Shown here: piece by piece, positions 55,320 through 64,000 of the stretch | Numbering within the stretch: position 1 is the first letter of the stretch | Layout: every line of letters begins with the position of its first letter | Origin: Metabacillus sediminilitoris | GTDB lineage: Bacteria; Bacillota; Bacilli; Bacillales; Bacillaceae | Assembly: GCF_009720625.1 (NCBI RefSeq) | Contig: NZ_CP046266.1 | Span: 5,313,501-5,377,500 of the forward strand | Direction of reading: 5' to 3' | DNA: 64,000 nt | Program-made: the position numbers and the translations under genes | The notes under the pieces: model-generated | The model's input: the letters and a program-made list of their open reading frames with translations, nothing else | The model's database searches: none | Told to the model about the DNA's origin: nothing

Positions 55320-56990
55320 TTACATTTTTTCTGGTGCTGATACACCAATTAATGTAAATGCATTTTGTAAAGTTGTTTGAGTAGCCTTCATTAAGCCGAG
55401 TCTAGCGCGGCTTTTTTCTGTATTTTCAGGATCTAGCACTTTTTCAGCATTATAGAAGCTATGCAGCGCTGATGCTAAATCGTAAATGTAATTTGTGATG
55501 CGATGCGGGATGCGTTTTTGTGCTGCTTCAGCTACCGCTTGTGGGAATTCACCCAATTTTTTCAATAAGTCAAATTCTTTTTCAGACGTGATTTCATCTA
55601 GCTTTAAGTTATCTTCATATGCTAATCCTTGCTCTTCCCCTTGGCGAAGCATGCTGCAAATACGTGCATGTGCGTATTGCGCATAGAACACAGGGTTTTC
55701 ATTTGATTTTGAAACGGCTAGATCAAGGTCAAAATCCATATGTGTATCAGCGCTTCTCATTGCAAAGAAGTAGCGAACAGCATCAAGGCCTACCTCTTCA
55801 ATTAAATCTCTCATTGTAACAGCTTTACCAGTACGTTTACTCATTTTCATTTTTTCACCGTTTTTGTAAAGGTGAACAAGTTGAATAATTTCAACCTCAA
55901 GTGTGTCTTTTTCATAGCCAAGCGCTTCAATCGCTGCCTTCATACGTGGAATATAGCCGTGATGGTCTGCGCCCCATACATTGATAAGCTTTGTAAAACC
56001 GCGATCAAGCTTGTCCTTGTGGTATGCAATATCAGGTGTTAAATATGTGTAAGATCCGTCGTTTTTAATTAACACACGGTCTTTGTCATCACCAAATGTT
56101 GTTGAGCGGAACCATGTTGCCCCGCCTTCTTCAAAAATATGGCCTTTTTCCTTTAATGCTGCAAGGGCGCCATCAATTTTACCGTTATGATAAAGGGATG
56201 TTTCTGAGTACCAATGATCAAATGAGACACGGAACTCCTCTAAATCTGCTTTTAGTTTGCCCATTTCGTATTTTAACCCGTATTCTCTAAAGAAAGCTAA
56301 ACGCTCGTCTCGGTCTTGTTCAGCAAATCTATCTCCAAATTCGTCAACAATTTTCTTTCCGATCCCAACAATATCTTCGCCATGATAGCCATCTTCAGGC
56401 ATTTCAACATCTTTTCCAAGTGCTTGAAAATATCGTGCTTCAACTGAAAGGGCTAAGTTGTTAATTTGATTACCGGCATCATTGATGTAATACTCACGTG
56501 ACACATCATAGCCTGCTTTTGCTAAAACATTGCATAATGAATCGCCGACAGCAGCACCGCGAGCATGACCTAGATGCAAGTCACCTGTTGGATTAGCTGA
56601 TACAAATTCTACTTGAACCTTTTCCTTATTGCCGATGTTTGTTTCACCATAGCTAGCTCCAGCTTTTAAAATAGACGGGATTAAATCTGTTAAATAGCTG
56701 TTGTTCATGTAAAAGTTAATAAAGCCTGGTCCTGCGATTTCAATTTTTTCAATTGAGCCCTTTTCTTTATCAAAGTTCGCAACAAGTTCTTCTGCGATCA
56801 TGCGAGGTGCCTTTTTTGCCACGCGGGCAAGCTGCATCGCCATATTTGTCGAATAATCCCCATGTGCTTTTTCTTTTGGGATTTCTAAAAGAACGTCAGG
56901 AATTTGTGCTTCTTCAGCAAGACCTGCTTTACTAACTGCAGCTTTGATTTCATCCTTTAACCGTTCTTTTACTTGTTCAACGATATTCAT
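55320..56990 (-). CDS. argS: Arginyl-tRNA synthetase
   Basis: ArgS charges tRNA-Arg. The 556-residue class I synthetase has an N-terminal additional domain (about 1-110), the HIGH-type motif [13 protein letters not shown] (about 131-143) and [10 protein letters not shown] (about 365). The C-terminal DALR anticodon-binding domain (about 440-556) has [12 protein letters not shown]. The start overlaps the ywiB stop by four bases, so the two are translationally coupled, as in other bacilli. No T-box leader was seen. Confidence 0.97.
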   Translation of the reverse strand: MNIVEQVKERLKDEIKAAVSKAGLAEEAQIPDVLLEIPKEKAHGDYSTNMAMQLARVAKKAPRMIAEELVANFDKEKGSIEKIEIAGPGFINFYMNNSYLTDLIPSILKAGASYGETNIGNKEKVQVEFVSANPTGDLHLGHARGAAVGDSLCNVLAKAGYDVSREYYINDAGNQINNLALSVEARYFQALGKDVEMPEDGYHGEDIVGIGKKIVDEFGDRFAEQDRDERLAFFREYGLKYEMGKLKADLEEFRVSFDHWYSETSLYHNGKIDGALAALKEKGHIFEEGGATWFRSTTFGDDKDRVLIKNDGSYTYLTPDIAYHKDKLDRGFTKLINVWGADHHGYIPRMKAAIEALGYEKDTLEVEIIQLVHLYKNGEKMKMSKRTGKAVTMRDLIEEVGLDAVRYFFAMRSADTHMDFDLDLAVSKSNENPVFYAQYAHARICSMLRQGEEQGLAYEDNLKLDEITSEKEFDLLKKLGEFPQAVAEAAQKRIPHRITNYIYDLASALHSFYNAEKVLDPENTEKSRARLGLMKATQTTLQNAFTLIGVSAPEKM

Positions 56991-57415
56991 TTCTGTTCCT
57001 CCTTATAGGTCAACACTAATTTATGTACATGTTTTTCTTTTTCGTCTATTTGCAAATCATATAAAATAACGAGCTTGCCTTCAAGCTCATTTGTATCAAT
57101 TGTTAACGATTTTGTTTTTGTCTCTAACTGAAGTTTGCCAAAAGGTGTTGAATAATCTGTTAAGGTTACCATTCCCTCAGAAAAGCGCTGCTTCATCGCA
57201 ACAGCCCCTGAACGCATGACAACAACTTCATTCCCTGCTATTTTAACCGTTGTTTTTACGAAGCCGAGTTCATGCTCCTCTTCATACCTTATGTACAGAG
57301 TCTTTCCCTTTTGCACATACTCTCCTGTTGTCTTGACTTCAATCGTTTCTTTATCATCATTACCATTACGAATTTCTGATAAAACAGTTAATTGAATAGG
57401 TGTGCTTTCTGACAT
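56987..57415 (-). CDS. ywiB: DUF1934 family protein YwiB
   Basis: This 142-residue beta-rich protein of unknown function belongs to the DUF1934 calycin-like family. Recognisable segments are [15 protein letters not shown] (about 32-46), [14 protein letters not shown] and a Leu/Glu strand near the end. It precedes argS with a four-base overlap, the arrangement found in B. subtilis. The start at 57415 is preferred because AAAGGAGTG lies upstream and includes the alternative GTG. Confidence 0.82.
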   Translation of the reverse strand: MSESTPIQLTVLSEIRNGNDDKETIEVKTTGEYVQKGKTLYIRYEEEHELGFVKTTVKIAGNEVVVMRSGAVAMKQRFSEGMVTLTDYSTPFGKLQLETKTKSLTIDTNELEGKLVILYDLQIDEKEKHVHKLVLTYKEEQK

Positions 57416-57544
57416 GTCGAACACTCCTTTTCATCATTCTTCTATAACTTTACTATTGTAAAGAACCAATTGCAACAACGCAAGAGGGAAGATTCATTGT
57501 CGGGTAGTAAACTGATTTTTAACTTTTTTGTTTTGGAATGTGTG

Positions 57545-57764
57545 TAAATTACGAATTGTATCGAATGATAGATTTTTTAAGAAAGTTGATAGATTAATAC
57601 TCAGAGTTGATGGATTTTCCTACCAAGATAGGTCATATCTTGGTAATAAGCCGAAAAAAGCAATTGACGAAAGACAATTGCTTTAAAATCATCCCCATGT
57701 TCAGTCAAAAACTCTTTAATCGTAAAGCTCAGTGCATAATAAACATAAAAAGAAGCCAAATTCA
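57545..57764 (-). pseudogene. Degenerate duplicate of the ywjG 3' end with its terminator and 21-bp repeats
   Basis: The minus strand encodes FYVYYALSFTIKEFLTEHGDD, nearly the C-terminus of YwjG (38489-39031). It is followed by a related terminator hairpin (57656-57684) and three 21-base TCTATC-type units (57609, 57588 and 57567 on the minus strand), ending in the same TCTATCATTCGATACA flank. The normal ywjG stop is lost and an extra hairpin (TACCAAGATA / TATCTTGGTA, 57621-57645) interrupts the segment. It is not expected to make a functional protein. Confidence 0.8.
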
Positions 57765-57783
57765 TATCTTTCTCCATGAAAAA

Positions 57784-57807
57784 TAGCGACTAGTTACCTA
57801 GTCGCTA
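57784..57807 (-). terminator. Terminator of the CAP-domain gene
   Basis: TAGCGACTAG and CTAGTCGCTA form a perfect 10-bp stem with a 4-base loop, with T-runs on the minus strand side. Confidence 0.85.
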
Positions 57808-57816
57808 CTTTCATTT

Positions 57817-58524
57817 TTATTTCCCGATAAACTGTTGAGTCCAGTAGTTTCCATCTGCTACATGCCCAACTCCAATATGAGTGAAGTTCGAGCTTAAAAT
57901 ATTTTTACGATGTCCTTCGCTGTTCATCCATGCATTTACGACTTCTTCAGGTGAGCGTTGGCCCTTTGCAATGTTTTCTCCTGCAGCCTTATACGTAATT
58001 CCAAACTTTTTCATCATATCAAATGGAGATCCGTATGTTGGGCTTGTATGTGAGAAATAGTTATTTCTTTGCATGTCCAATGATTTTTCACGGGCAACCT
58101 TGCTTAACGCTGTATCAACTTGAAGTGCTGGCAGTCCATTTTTCGCACGTTCCTGATTTGTTAGGTCGACTACTTTTTGTTCATATGCACTTAATTGGGA
58201 TGCAGACTGTTCTGTTTTTGGCTGCTCTGTTTGTGTTGGCTGCTGCTGTGTTGGTTGCTGTGCTTGTTGTTCAGTTGTTGTCGTTTCTTCTTTAGGCACT
58301 TCAACTTCTGCAGGCTGGCCTGTCGGTTGTTTTATTTGAACGTTTTGCATGTATTTTTCTAATAAACTATTTATTTCATCGATATTTATATTGTTAGATT
58401 GGTAATAGTACACTTTTGCTTGTGCATTCGATGAATTTGACGCAGCATCTGCCTTATCTGCGATTGGATTAGCCATTAACAGTGCTGCTCCAGCTACAAC
58501 TGAAAAAATCATTTTCTTCTTCAA
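57817..58524 (-). CDS. Secreted CAP-domain (SCP/YkwD-like) protein
   Basis: This 235-residue exported protein has a signal peptide (MKKKMIFSVVAGAALLMANPIADKADAAS, cut near residue 28) and a Gln/Thr/Pro-rich linker (about 70-110). The C-terminal CAP domain has LTNQERAKNGLPALQVD (about 120-136), NYFSHTSPTYGSPFDMMKKFG and AGENIAKGQRSPEEVVNAWMNSEGHRKNIL, with the His/Glu cleft residues. The TTG at 58524 is chosen because AGGGAGG is nine bases upstream, whereas the ATG at 58533 abuts it. Many such proteins are expressed during sporulation, but no direct sign is seen here. Confidence 0.9.
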   Translation of the reverse strand: MKKKMIFSVVAGAALLMANPIADKADAASNSSNAQAKVYYYQSNNINIDEINSLLEKYMQNVQIKQPTGQPAEVEVPKEETTTTEQQAQQPTQQQPTQTEQPKTEQSASQLSAYEQKVVDLTNQERAKNGLPALQVDTALSKVAREKSLDMQRNNYFSHTSPTYGSPFDMMKKFGITYKAAGENIAKGQRSPEEVVNAWMNSEGHRKNILSSNFTHIGVGHVADGNYWTQQFIGK

Positions 58525-58840
58525 TGTGTTCATCCTCCCTATCCTTGCTTGATTCGAACATATCGTAACATGCATTTTCTTGTAATATTTCAGGGAGGAT
58601 TTAGCAATTTTCTTTTTATTTTTTTATGATAGTCTTATTTACCCAGGAAAATCTACTTGTCTAGTTGAATCTAATAAGGTTTTAAGAGAAAAAATAGATT
58701 TAGTTGTTTTACTAAAAATTTCACTGTAATTGGTATAATTTCTCTTTTAATCCAGGATTATATACTCCTATTCCTATTGACAACTTTTTGCCGACTTCGC
58801 TTTTATTACAGATGTATCAATATAGTTACGGACATTTCAG
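58525..58840. other. Non-coding gap between speB and the CAP-domain gene
   Basis: This is an A/T-rich region with the CAP gene leader. No gene, repeat copy or convincing promoter was identified. Confidence 0.5.
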
Positions 58841-58879
58841 CAAAAAAAAAGAGCCTAACAAGATTACTTGTTAGACTCT
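58841..58879 (-). terminator. Terminator of speB
   Basis: AGAGCCTAACAAG and CTTGTTAGACTCT form a 13-bp stem with one mismatch. Nine Ts follow on the minus strand. Confidence 0.88.
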
Positions 58880-58887
58880 TTCTGTCA

Positions 58888-59769
58888 TCAACCCTTCTTT
58901 TGTACCCAACCTAAAATCATTTCTCGCAAAATTTTACTTGCTGTATTTGCTGTTTGTTCAGAATGATCATAAATTGGTGCAACCTCTACAAGATCGGAAC
59001 CAACAACACGTATATCCGATTTTGCAATTTCATGAATGGATGCTAAAAGCTCTTTTGATGTAATCCCGCCGGCATCTACAGTTCCTGTACCTGGTGCATG
59101 TGCTGGATCAAGGACATCAATATCAATTGTGACATATACCGGGCGCCCGGCAAGCTTTGGCAATACTTCTTTTAAAGGCTCAAGCACTTCAAATTTAGAG
59201 ATGTGCATGCCCACTTCTTTTGCCCATTGGAATTCCTCTTTCATGCCAGAACGGATCCCAAAGGAGTACACATTTTTTGGTCCGATTAGATCCGCAATTT
59301 TTTTAATTGGTGTTGAATGTGATAATGGCTCGCCTTCATATTCATCACGTAGATCTGTATGTGCATCCATATGGATAATCGCTAAGTCCGGGTATTTTTT
59401 ATACATAGCCTTCATGACTGGCCAGGATACTAAATGCTCCCCGCCCATTCCAAGTGGATATTTGTCATCTGCTAAAAGCTGGTCGATGTAATCCTCAATC
59501 ATCTCAATACTTCTTTGCGGATTACCAAATGGAAGCGGAATATCTCCGGCATCATAATATTTCACTTCTTCCAGTTCTCGATCTAAATAAGCGCTGTATT
59601 CTTCAAGACCAATTGACACTTCGCGGATACGTGCTGGGCCAAAACGTGAGCCAGGTCTGTAGCTAACTGTCCAGTCCATTGGCATGCCATAAATAACCGC
59701 TTCACTTTCTTCATAATTCGGGTGGCTTTTAATAAATACATTGCCTGAATATGCTTCATCGAATCTCAT
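58888..59769 (-). CDS. speB: Agmatinase
   Basis: SpeB hydrolyses agmatine to putrescine and urea. The 293-residue ureohydrolase has the dinuclear Mn ligands in GGEHLVS (about 112), HMDAHTDLRD (about 136-145) and DIDVLDPAHAPGTG (about 213-226). The start at 59769 (MRFDEAYSGN) is chosen because GGAGGA overlaps an ATG five codons upstream. It lies downstream of speE, and the two make spermidine from agmatine. Repeat copy M occupies the gap between them. Confidence 0.96.
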   Translation of the reverse strand: MRFDEAYSGNVFIKSHPNYEESEAVIYGMPMDWTVSYRPGSRFGPARIREVSIGLEEYSAYLDRELEEVKYYDAGDIPLPFGNPQRSIEMIEDYIDQLLADDKYPLGMGGEHLVSWPVMKAMYKKYPDLAIIHMDAHTDLRDEYEGEPLSHSTPIKKIADLIGPKNVYSFGIRSGMKEEFQWAKEVGMHISKFEVLEPLKEVLPKLAGRPVYVTIDIDVLDPAHAPGTGTVDAGGITSKELLASIHEIAKSDIRVVGSDLVEVAPIYDHSEQTANTASKILREMILGWVQKKG

Positions 59770-59825
59770 TGATTTTTCCTCCATTCTTTAAAAAAAGTGA
59801 GAGAATTTTCTCTCACTTTCTATAT

Positions 59826-59947
59826 TGTCTAGCTTCAGCGCCTAGCTCCTCGAGTCATAAGCCATTCTGGAATTGAAGGTAAAGTACACCTTCTATTCCA
59901 GCCTGTCTTATGCTTTTCGGAGCTGGGCAAGGCGCTTCCGCTTTTCT
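59826..59947 (-). repeat. 120-bp palindromic repeat element, copy M (inverted orientation)
   Basis: This is a complete copy on the minus strand, starting AGAAAAGCGGAAGCGCC and ending GCGCTGAAGCTAGACA on that strand. It lies four bases after the speE stop, in the direction of transcription, and could act as a 3' hairpin. Confidence 0.9.
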
Positions 59948-59950
59948 ATA

Positions 59951-60781
59951 TTATTTAATTAAGTCACTAACAAACTTCGGTAAGACAAACGCAGCTTTGT
60001 GTAATTCTTTTGTGTAGTACTTTGTTTCGATTTCATGGAAGCGATCTTCGCTTACTTCAAGTGGATCGTATTTTTTAGAACCAATTGTGAATGTCCATAA
60101 ACCGCTTGGGTATGTTGGGATGTTCGCTGTATAAAGACGTGTGATAGGGAAAATTTCTTTTACATCGCGTTGTACATTTGTAATTAATTCAGGTGTAAAC
60201 CAAGGGTTGTCCGTTTGTGCAACGAAAACGCCGTCTTCTTTAAGTGCTTTAGCAATGCCAGCATAGAAGCCTTTTGTAAATAAGTTAACAGCAGGTCCCA
60301 TTGGCTCTGTTGAGTCAACCATAATCACGTCATATTCATTTTCACTTTCTGCAATATGCATGAAGCCGTCGCCTACTTTTACTTCAACACGTGGATCATC
60401 AAGCTTTCCTGCAATTTCAGGAAGGTATTTTTTTGAGTACTCAATAACTTTGCCATCGATATCAACAAGTGTAGCTTTTTTCACTTGCGGGTGCTTCAAC
60501 ACTTCACGGATTACACCACCGTCTCCACCGCCAACAACTAGAACATTCTCAGGGTTCGGGTGTGTAAATAAAGGAACATGTGCAACCATTTCATGATAGA
60601 CAAATTCATCTTTTTGAGATGTCATAACCATTCCATCAAGAAATAGCATGTTACCGAATTCTTCTGTTTCAACCATTTCTAAATACTGAAAATCTGTTTG
60701 TTCTGTATGTAACGTCTGTTTAATTTTTAATGTAATCCCAAAATTCTTCGTTTGTTTTTCTGTGTACCATAATTCACTCAT
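59951..60781 (-). CDS. speE: Spermidine synthase
   Basis: SpeE transfers aminopropyl from decarboxylated S-adenosylmethionine to putrescine. The 276-residue protein has the conserved [21 protein letters not shown] (about 45-65), [19 protein letters not shown] (about 80-98) and the catalytic Asp in [11 protein letters not shown] (about 154-164). AAAGGATGG precedes the ATG. It is upstream of speB, with repeat copies M and N on either side. Confidence 0.96.
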   Translation of the reverse strand: MSELWYTEKQTKNFGITLKIKQTLHTEQTDFQYLEMVETEEFGNMLFLDGMVMTSQKDEFVYHEMVAHVPLFTHPNPENVLVVGGGDGGVIREVLKHPQVKKATLVDIDGKVIEYSKKYLPEIAGKLDDPRVEVKVGDGFMHIAESENEYDVIMVDSTEPMGPAVNLFTKGFYAGIAKALKEDGVFVAQTDNPWFTPELITNVQRDVKEIFPITRLYTANIPTYPSGLWTFTIGSKKYDPLEVSEDRFHEIETKYYTKELHKAAFVLPKFVSDLIK

Positions 60782-60937
60782 TTTTTTACCATCCTTTCAG
60801 CTTTCTACTATACATTTATCCAAACACTTGCGGGTCAAACCCAAGTAGAGAAATGTTTGTATTTAGCTTTTATTATTCTTTGAAAATGTTTAGAGTCTTA
60901 TACAAAAGCTCGAAATAAGACAGTTGTACTTAGTTTT
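60782..60937. other. speE upstream region
   Basis: The leader and probable promoter of speE lie here; no single promoter is clear. Repeat copy N follows, then a further 200 non-coding bases before pbpG. Confidence 0.4.
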
Positions 60938-61062
60938 GTGTCTAGCTCCAGCGCCTAGGTCCTCGAGTCATAAGCCACTTTCCGAATTGAAGGTAAAGTA
61001 CACCTTCTATTCGGAAAGCGTCTTATGCTTGTCGGACCTGTTCGAGGCGCCTCCGCTTTTCT
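60938..61062 (-). repeat. 120-bp palindromic repeat element, copy N (inverted orientation)
   Basis: This is a complete copy on the minus strand with outer arms AGGTCC / GGACCT and inner arms TTTCCGAAT / ATTCGGAAA, both compensated relative to copy M. It lies between the divergent speE and pbpG genes. Confidence 0.9.
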
Positions 61063-61259
61063 TTATATCCTTTTAAAACTATAGATAAATCTAGCAAAAA
61101 ATCAAGAAAAAAGTTTATGACTTTTGATCAAAATGTTTAAAATGCTTAAAAAGAACCCATAATGGCTAATATCTTAAAGTTCGGAGTTATTTTTGCCTAG
61201 CTCTGTATATTTTACAGTAGAGCTATGCTTTCTATTTTTAAAAGTTGGAGGTGAGCCAA

Positions 61260-63320
61260 ATGGATGTGATCACACCAAGGCGTATACGAATTACGTTAAA
61301 AACAATCCGCGCAATAACATTTATTAGTTTGCTATTATTGATCTTTTTTTCCACGGTCGTTCTTAGTATTGTTTTGTATGCAAAATGGCAAGGACCACCT
61401 TCTTTAACAGTTCCACAATCAACGATTATTTATGCAAGTGACGGGTCAAAGATTGGGGAATTGCATAATGGTCAAAAACGGTATTGGGTAAATCTTGATG
61501 ATATCTCTGAACATGTTCTGCAAGCTACTATCGCGATTGAGGACAGGAGCTTTTATGATCACCATGGTTTTGATTATAAACGAATTGCAGGTGCTGCATT
61601 GGCCGATTTGCGGGCGATGGCTAAGGTTCAGGGTGCAAGTACGATTACACAGCAATATGCTCGTAATTTGTTTTTGCAGCATGAAAAGACGTGGCAGCGA
61701 AAGGCGATGGAGGCATTTTATACAATTCGTCTTGAGCAAAATTATAGCAAGGACGAGATCTTAGAGGGGTATTTAAACACAATTTTTTATGGTCATGGTG
61801 TTTATGGGATCGAGGCTGCAGCTAATTACTACTTTGGTAAAAATGCCAGTCAATTAACATTAGCTGAAGCCTCGATGCTTGCAGGTATTCCGAAGGGACC
61901 AAATCTTTATTCTCCATATATCAATCAAGAAAAAGCGAAAGAGCGCCAAACGATTATTTTAAAAATGATGGCAAATGAGGGCTATATTACAGAGAAGCAG
62001 TTAGATGGTGCCTTACGTGAAAAACTTGTCTATACAACGAAGGAAGAAAAGGTCCAAAAAGGAATGGCTCCCTATTTTCAAGATGCTGTTATGAGTTCGT
62101 TAGCAATGGACTTACAAATGGACGAGGATATTCTCAAAACAAAGGGGCTAAAAATTTATACGACATTGGATCCTGACATGCAAAAAATCGCAGAAGAAAT
62201 TGTCGCTTCCTCTATTGAAAAAAAATCAGATATACAAGCTGGTTTTGTCGCAATGGATCCAAAAACAGGGTATGTGAAAGCATTAATCGGTGGACGTGAT
62301 TATGAAAAAAGTCCGTTTAACAGGGCGACACAAGCTAAAAGACAGCCAGGTTCAACGATCAAACCATTATTATATTATACAGCTATAAACAATGGCTTTA
62401 CACCTTCTACAGAGATGATGAGTGAACCAACAACATTCTCATATGATGATGGAAAGGCCACGTATAAACCAAGCAACTATAATGACTATTATGCGAATGA
62501 CTTTATCACCATGCTCCAAGCCATTGCATTGTCTGATAACATTTATGCAGTGAAAACACATATGTTCCTTGGTATGGATAAGCTCGTCAAATCTGGAGAA
62601 CAGTTTGGGCTGGATACGAAAATTAAGAAAGTCCCTTCAGCAGCGTTGGGCACATCACCAATTCGGTTAGTTGATATTGTAAATGCCTATGGAATGTTAG
62701 GAAATGGCGGAAAAAAAATTGAGCCTGCGTTTGTTACGAAGGTTGAAGCTGCGAATGGTGACGTTATCTATAAAGCTGAAAAGAATAAGGAACAAATTTT
62801 AAATGAGCAAGCTGCGTTTGTCACAACACATATGATGACAGGTATGTTCGATCCAAAGTTAAATGGATACACGTCTGTTACAGGACAAAGTATTGCGAAT
62901 ACCTTAACAAGGGACTACGCAGGAAAATCAGGCTCAACGTCAACAGACAGCTGGATGATTGGTTTTTCCCCACAAATCGTTGCAGGTGTTTGGACAGGTT
63001 ATGATAAAGGGAAATCAATTGATCTCGTCCAAGAACGAGGCTATTCAAAAACGATCTGGGCTCGTTTTATGGAAAAGGCATTGGAGGATGAATCTGTAAA
63101 GGCATTCCGCCCTCCAGACGGTCTTGTCGGGGTATACATTAATCCTGCCAGCGGAAAACTCGCTACAAAGGAATGCCCCGAAAAACGGCTAACCTATTAT
63201 GTTGAAGGCACTGAACCAACAGAATATTGTACAGAACATAGCACGGAAATGCCTAAAGAAAAGGAATCTAAACAAAAAGAAGATAGTTTGTTTGATAAGC
63301 TGTTTAAATGGTGGGATTGA
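61260..63320 (+). CDS. pbpG: Class A penicillin-binding protein PBP2d (PbpG)
   Basis: This bifunctional enzyme polymerises and cross-links peptidoglycan. In B. subtilis PBP2d acts in spore cortex and engulfment. The 686-residue protein has one N-terminal anchor helix (about 20-44), the GT51 glycosyltransferase motifs EDRSFYDHHGFD (about 94-105) and GASTITQQYARNLFL. The transpeptidase has SxxK in GSTIKP (about 369), SDN near 425 and KSGST near 562. The ATG at 61260 follows GGAGGTGA; an in-frame TTG upstream is part of the ribosome binding site. It is divergent from speE. Confidence 0.93.
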   Translation: MDVITPRRIRITLKTIRAITFISLLLLIFFSTVVLSIVLYAKWQGPPSLTVPQSTIIYASDGSKIGELHNGQKRYWVNLDDISEHVLQATIAIEDRSFYDHHGFDYKRIAGAALADLRAMAKVQGASTITQQYARNLFLQHEKTWQRKAMEAFYTIRLEQNYSKDEILEGYLNTIFYGHGVYGIEAAANYYFGKNASQLTLAEASMLAGIPKGPNLYSPYINQEKAKERQTIILKMMANEGYITEKQLDGALREKLVYTTKEEKVQKGMAPYFQDAVMSSLAMDLQMDEDILKTKGLKIYTTLDPDMQKIAEEIVASSIEKKSDIQAGFVAMDPKTGYVKALIGGRDYEKSPFNRATQAKRQPGSTIKPLLYYTAINNGFTPSTEMMSEPTTFSYDDGKATYKPSNYNDYYANDFITMLQAIALSDNIYAVKTHMFLGMDKLVKSGEQFGLDTKIKKVPSAALGTSPIRLVDIVNAYGMLGNGGKKIEPAFVTKVEAANGDVIYKAEKNKEQILNEQAAFVTTHMMTGMFDPKLNGYTSVTGQSIANTLTRDYAGKSGSTSTDSWMIGFSPQIVAGVWTGYDKGKSIDLVQERGYSKTIWARFMEKALEDESVKAFRPPDGLVGVYINPASGKLATKECPEKRLTYYVEGTEPTEYCTEHSTEMPKEKESKQKEDSLFDKLFKWWD

Positions 63321-63323
63321 TAC

Positions 63324-63362
63324 TAAAGCGGAAGCGCCTTGAACATCCCCGACATGCATGCC
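63324..63362 (+). repeat. Truncated repeat element, copy O
   Basis: Only the left end of the family (AAAGCGGAAGCGCCTTGAAC and CCCCGACATGCAT) is present, immediately after the pbpG stop. Confidence 0.7.
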
Positions 63363-63378
63363 ATAGTACTCTTAACAG

Positions 63379-63414
63379 TAAAAAACCCCGAACATCTCTG
63401 TTCGGGGTTTTTTA
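63379..63414. terminator. Bidirectional terminator between pbpG and ywhD
   Basis: AAAAAACCCCGAAC pairs with GTTCGGGGTTTTTT around a short loop. It is usable on both strands between the convergent pbpG and ywhD. Confidence 0.9.
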
Positions 63415-63518
63415 TGTCCTAGTTTTATAAAAAAACTGTATACCTAGTCTACTAATTTTACGCAAAAATCACAAGATTTTACCAATTTATTCACAAAACC
63501 GTCACAATTCAGACATAT

Positions 63519-64000
63519 TTACATTGTGTTGAGATCATCCTTTAATTTTTGTTCAGAAAGCTCCCACATGCCTTTGTCATGCTTTTTTAAGTAATCTGCA
63601 AGGATTTTTTTTGAACGTTCATCCATATGATCAACGATGATATGGCGCTTCATTGATTTATCCATGCGATTTACATGCTCTGGAAGTGATTTATACCCTC
63701 TTCTGATCGAACGGTCAACCGTCATTTCACACGCAGCCACACCAGCATAATACGGCCCTTCTAACTTTCGGTCAATTGTTACCCATACAAGCCAATAAGG
63801 TTTTCCATTAGGAACTTCTTCTTTCGTTTTAAGGAATTTAATACCTTTTTCAACAACACTTCTAGCATGCATGGCACCGATATCAACGAATGCTTCTCCT
63901 TCTTCGACATCAATAAAGACTGGTGACACATTATCAAGGCTAAGTGCGCCCACACCAAAGCCCTTATGCCCATCAGTTGGATCACTTTTTATAATATTAA
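63519..64000 (-). CDS. ywhD: YwhD family protein (5' end outside window)
   Basis: The visible 160 residues belong to YwhD, a Firmicutes family of unknown function. The reading frame continues to the right edge as NIIKSDPTDGHKGFGVGALSLDNVSPVF, so an apparent GTG start at 63953 is internal. Later segments include DRKLEGPYYAGVAACEMTVDRSIRRGYKSLPEHVN and the basic-acidic C-terminus MDERSKKILADYLKKHDKGMWELSEQ. It is convergent with pbpG, the same neighbourhood as in B. subtilis. Confidence 0.88.
   Translation of the reverse strand, partial: NIIKSDPTDGHKGFGVGALSLDNVSPVFIDVEEGEAFVDIGAMHARSVVEKGIKFLKTKEEVPNGKPYWLVWVTIDRKLEGPYYAGVAACEMTVDRSIRRGYKSLPEHVNRMDKSMKRHIIVDHMDERSKKILADYLKKHDKGMWELSEQKLKDDLNTM

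Noticed and set aside
59036..59491. 151-codon open frame opposite speB
   Set aside because: It is a shadow frame within a strongly conserved gene, with no ribosome binding site.
61200..61245. GTATA word upstream of pbpG as a sigma-F/G promoter
   Set aside because: No acceptable -10 at the right spacing; the expectation from B. subtilis alone is not enough.

Overview
The window comes from the chromosome of a low-GC, endospore-forming member of the Bacillaceae. Evidence is the presence of spo0F, spoIIR, racA, a CAP-domain protein and the RNA polymerase delta subunit, together with AGGAGG-type ribosome binding sites and frequent TTG/GTG starts. Gene order is nearly collinear with the Bacillus subtilis block running from murAA through the atp operon, upp, glyA, ywl genes, spoIIR, prmC, prfA, racA, tdk, rpmE, rho, glpX, murAB, fbaA, spo0F, ywjG, pyrG, rpoE, fad genes, cls, argS, speB, speE and pbpG to ywhD. 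The genus cannot be settled from the sequence alone. Almost all genes lie on the minus strand; the exceptions are the CobW-like GTPase, ywkD, racA, ywjG, the cardiolipin synthase gene and pbpG.

Layout. 1-1937: murAA (cut by the window edge), ywmB and ywzB. 2449-9940: complete F1Fo ATP synthase operon atpZIBEFHAGDC with its own promoter. 10036-17902: Vpr-like subtilase, upp, glyA, ywlG, rpiB, a chemotaxis receptor and ywlE. 18027-22866: an accessory islet (TIGR03943 protein plus permease, alkaline phosphatase, CobW-type GTPase) between ywlE and mntP, which are neighbours in B. subtilis. 22930-28614: insertion-sequence remnant, mntP, ywlC, a DnaA-box cluster, ywlB, spoIIR, prmC and prfA. 28862-31171: ywkD, racA, tdk and rpmE. 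31638-41868: rho, glpX, murAB, fbaA, spo0F, ywjG, pyrG and rpoE. 42280-53622: an acyl-CoA catabolism block (IcmF, TetR regulator, two acyl-CoA dehydrogenases, hydroxyacyl-CoA dehydrogenase, thiolase, FadF-type oxidoreductase). 53957-64000: cardiolipin synthase, argS, ywiB, a CAP-domain protein, speB, speE, pbpG and ywhD (cut by the edge).

The genes are mostly housekeeping: energy generation, envelope synthesis, nucleotide and one-carbon metabolism, translation termination, sporulation signalling, fatty and branched-chain acyl-CoA oxidation, and polyamine synthesis. Regulatory sites readable from sequence include a pyrG promoter with a GGGCUC start and downstream terminator (CTP-sensing attenuator), a sigma-H promoter with a Spo0A-like box at spo0F, a candidate sigma-F promoter at spoIIR, five PhoP-type hexamers at exact 11-bp steps upstream of the alkaline phosphatase, and a 14-bp palindrome inside the promoter of the fad operon.

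The most unusual content is between the genes. At least 13 copies of a roughly 120-bp palindromic element occur, all intergenic, often in head-to-tail tandem. Their paired arms change together from copy to copy, so the folded structure appears to be conserved. Separate arrays of 20-bp and 21-bp tandem repeats are present, and the end of ywjG, with its terminator and its 21-bp array, is duplicated 18 kb away in inverted orientation. No rRNA, tRNA, CRISPR array or prophage was seen.
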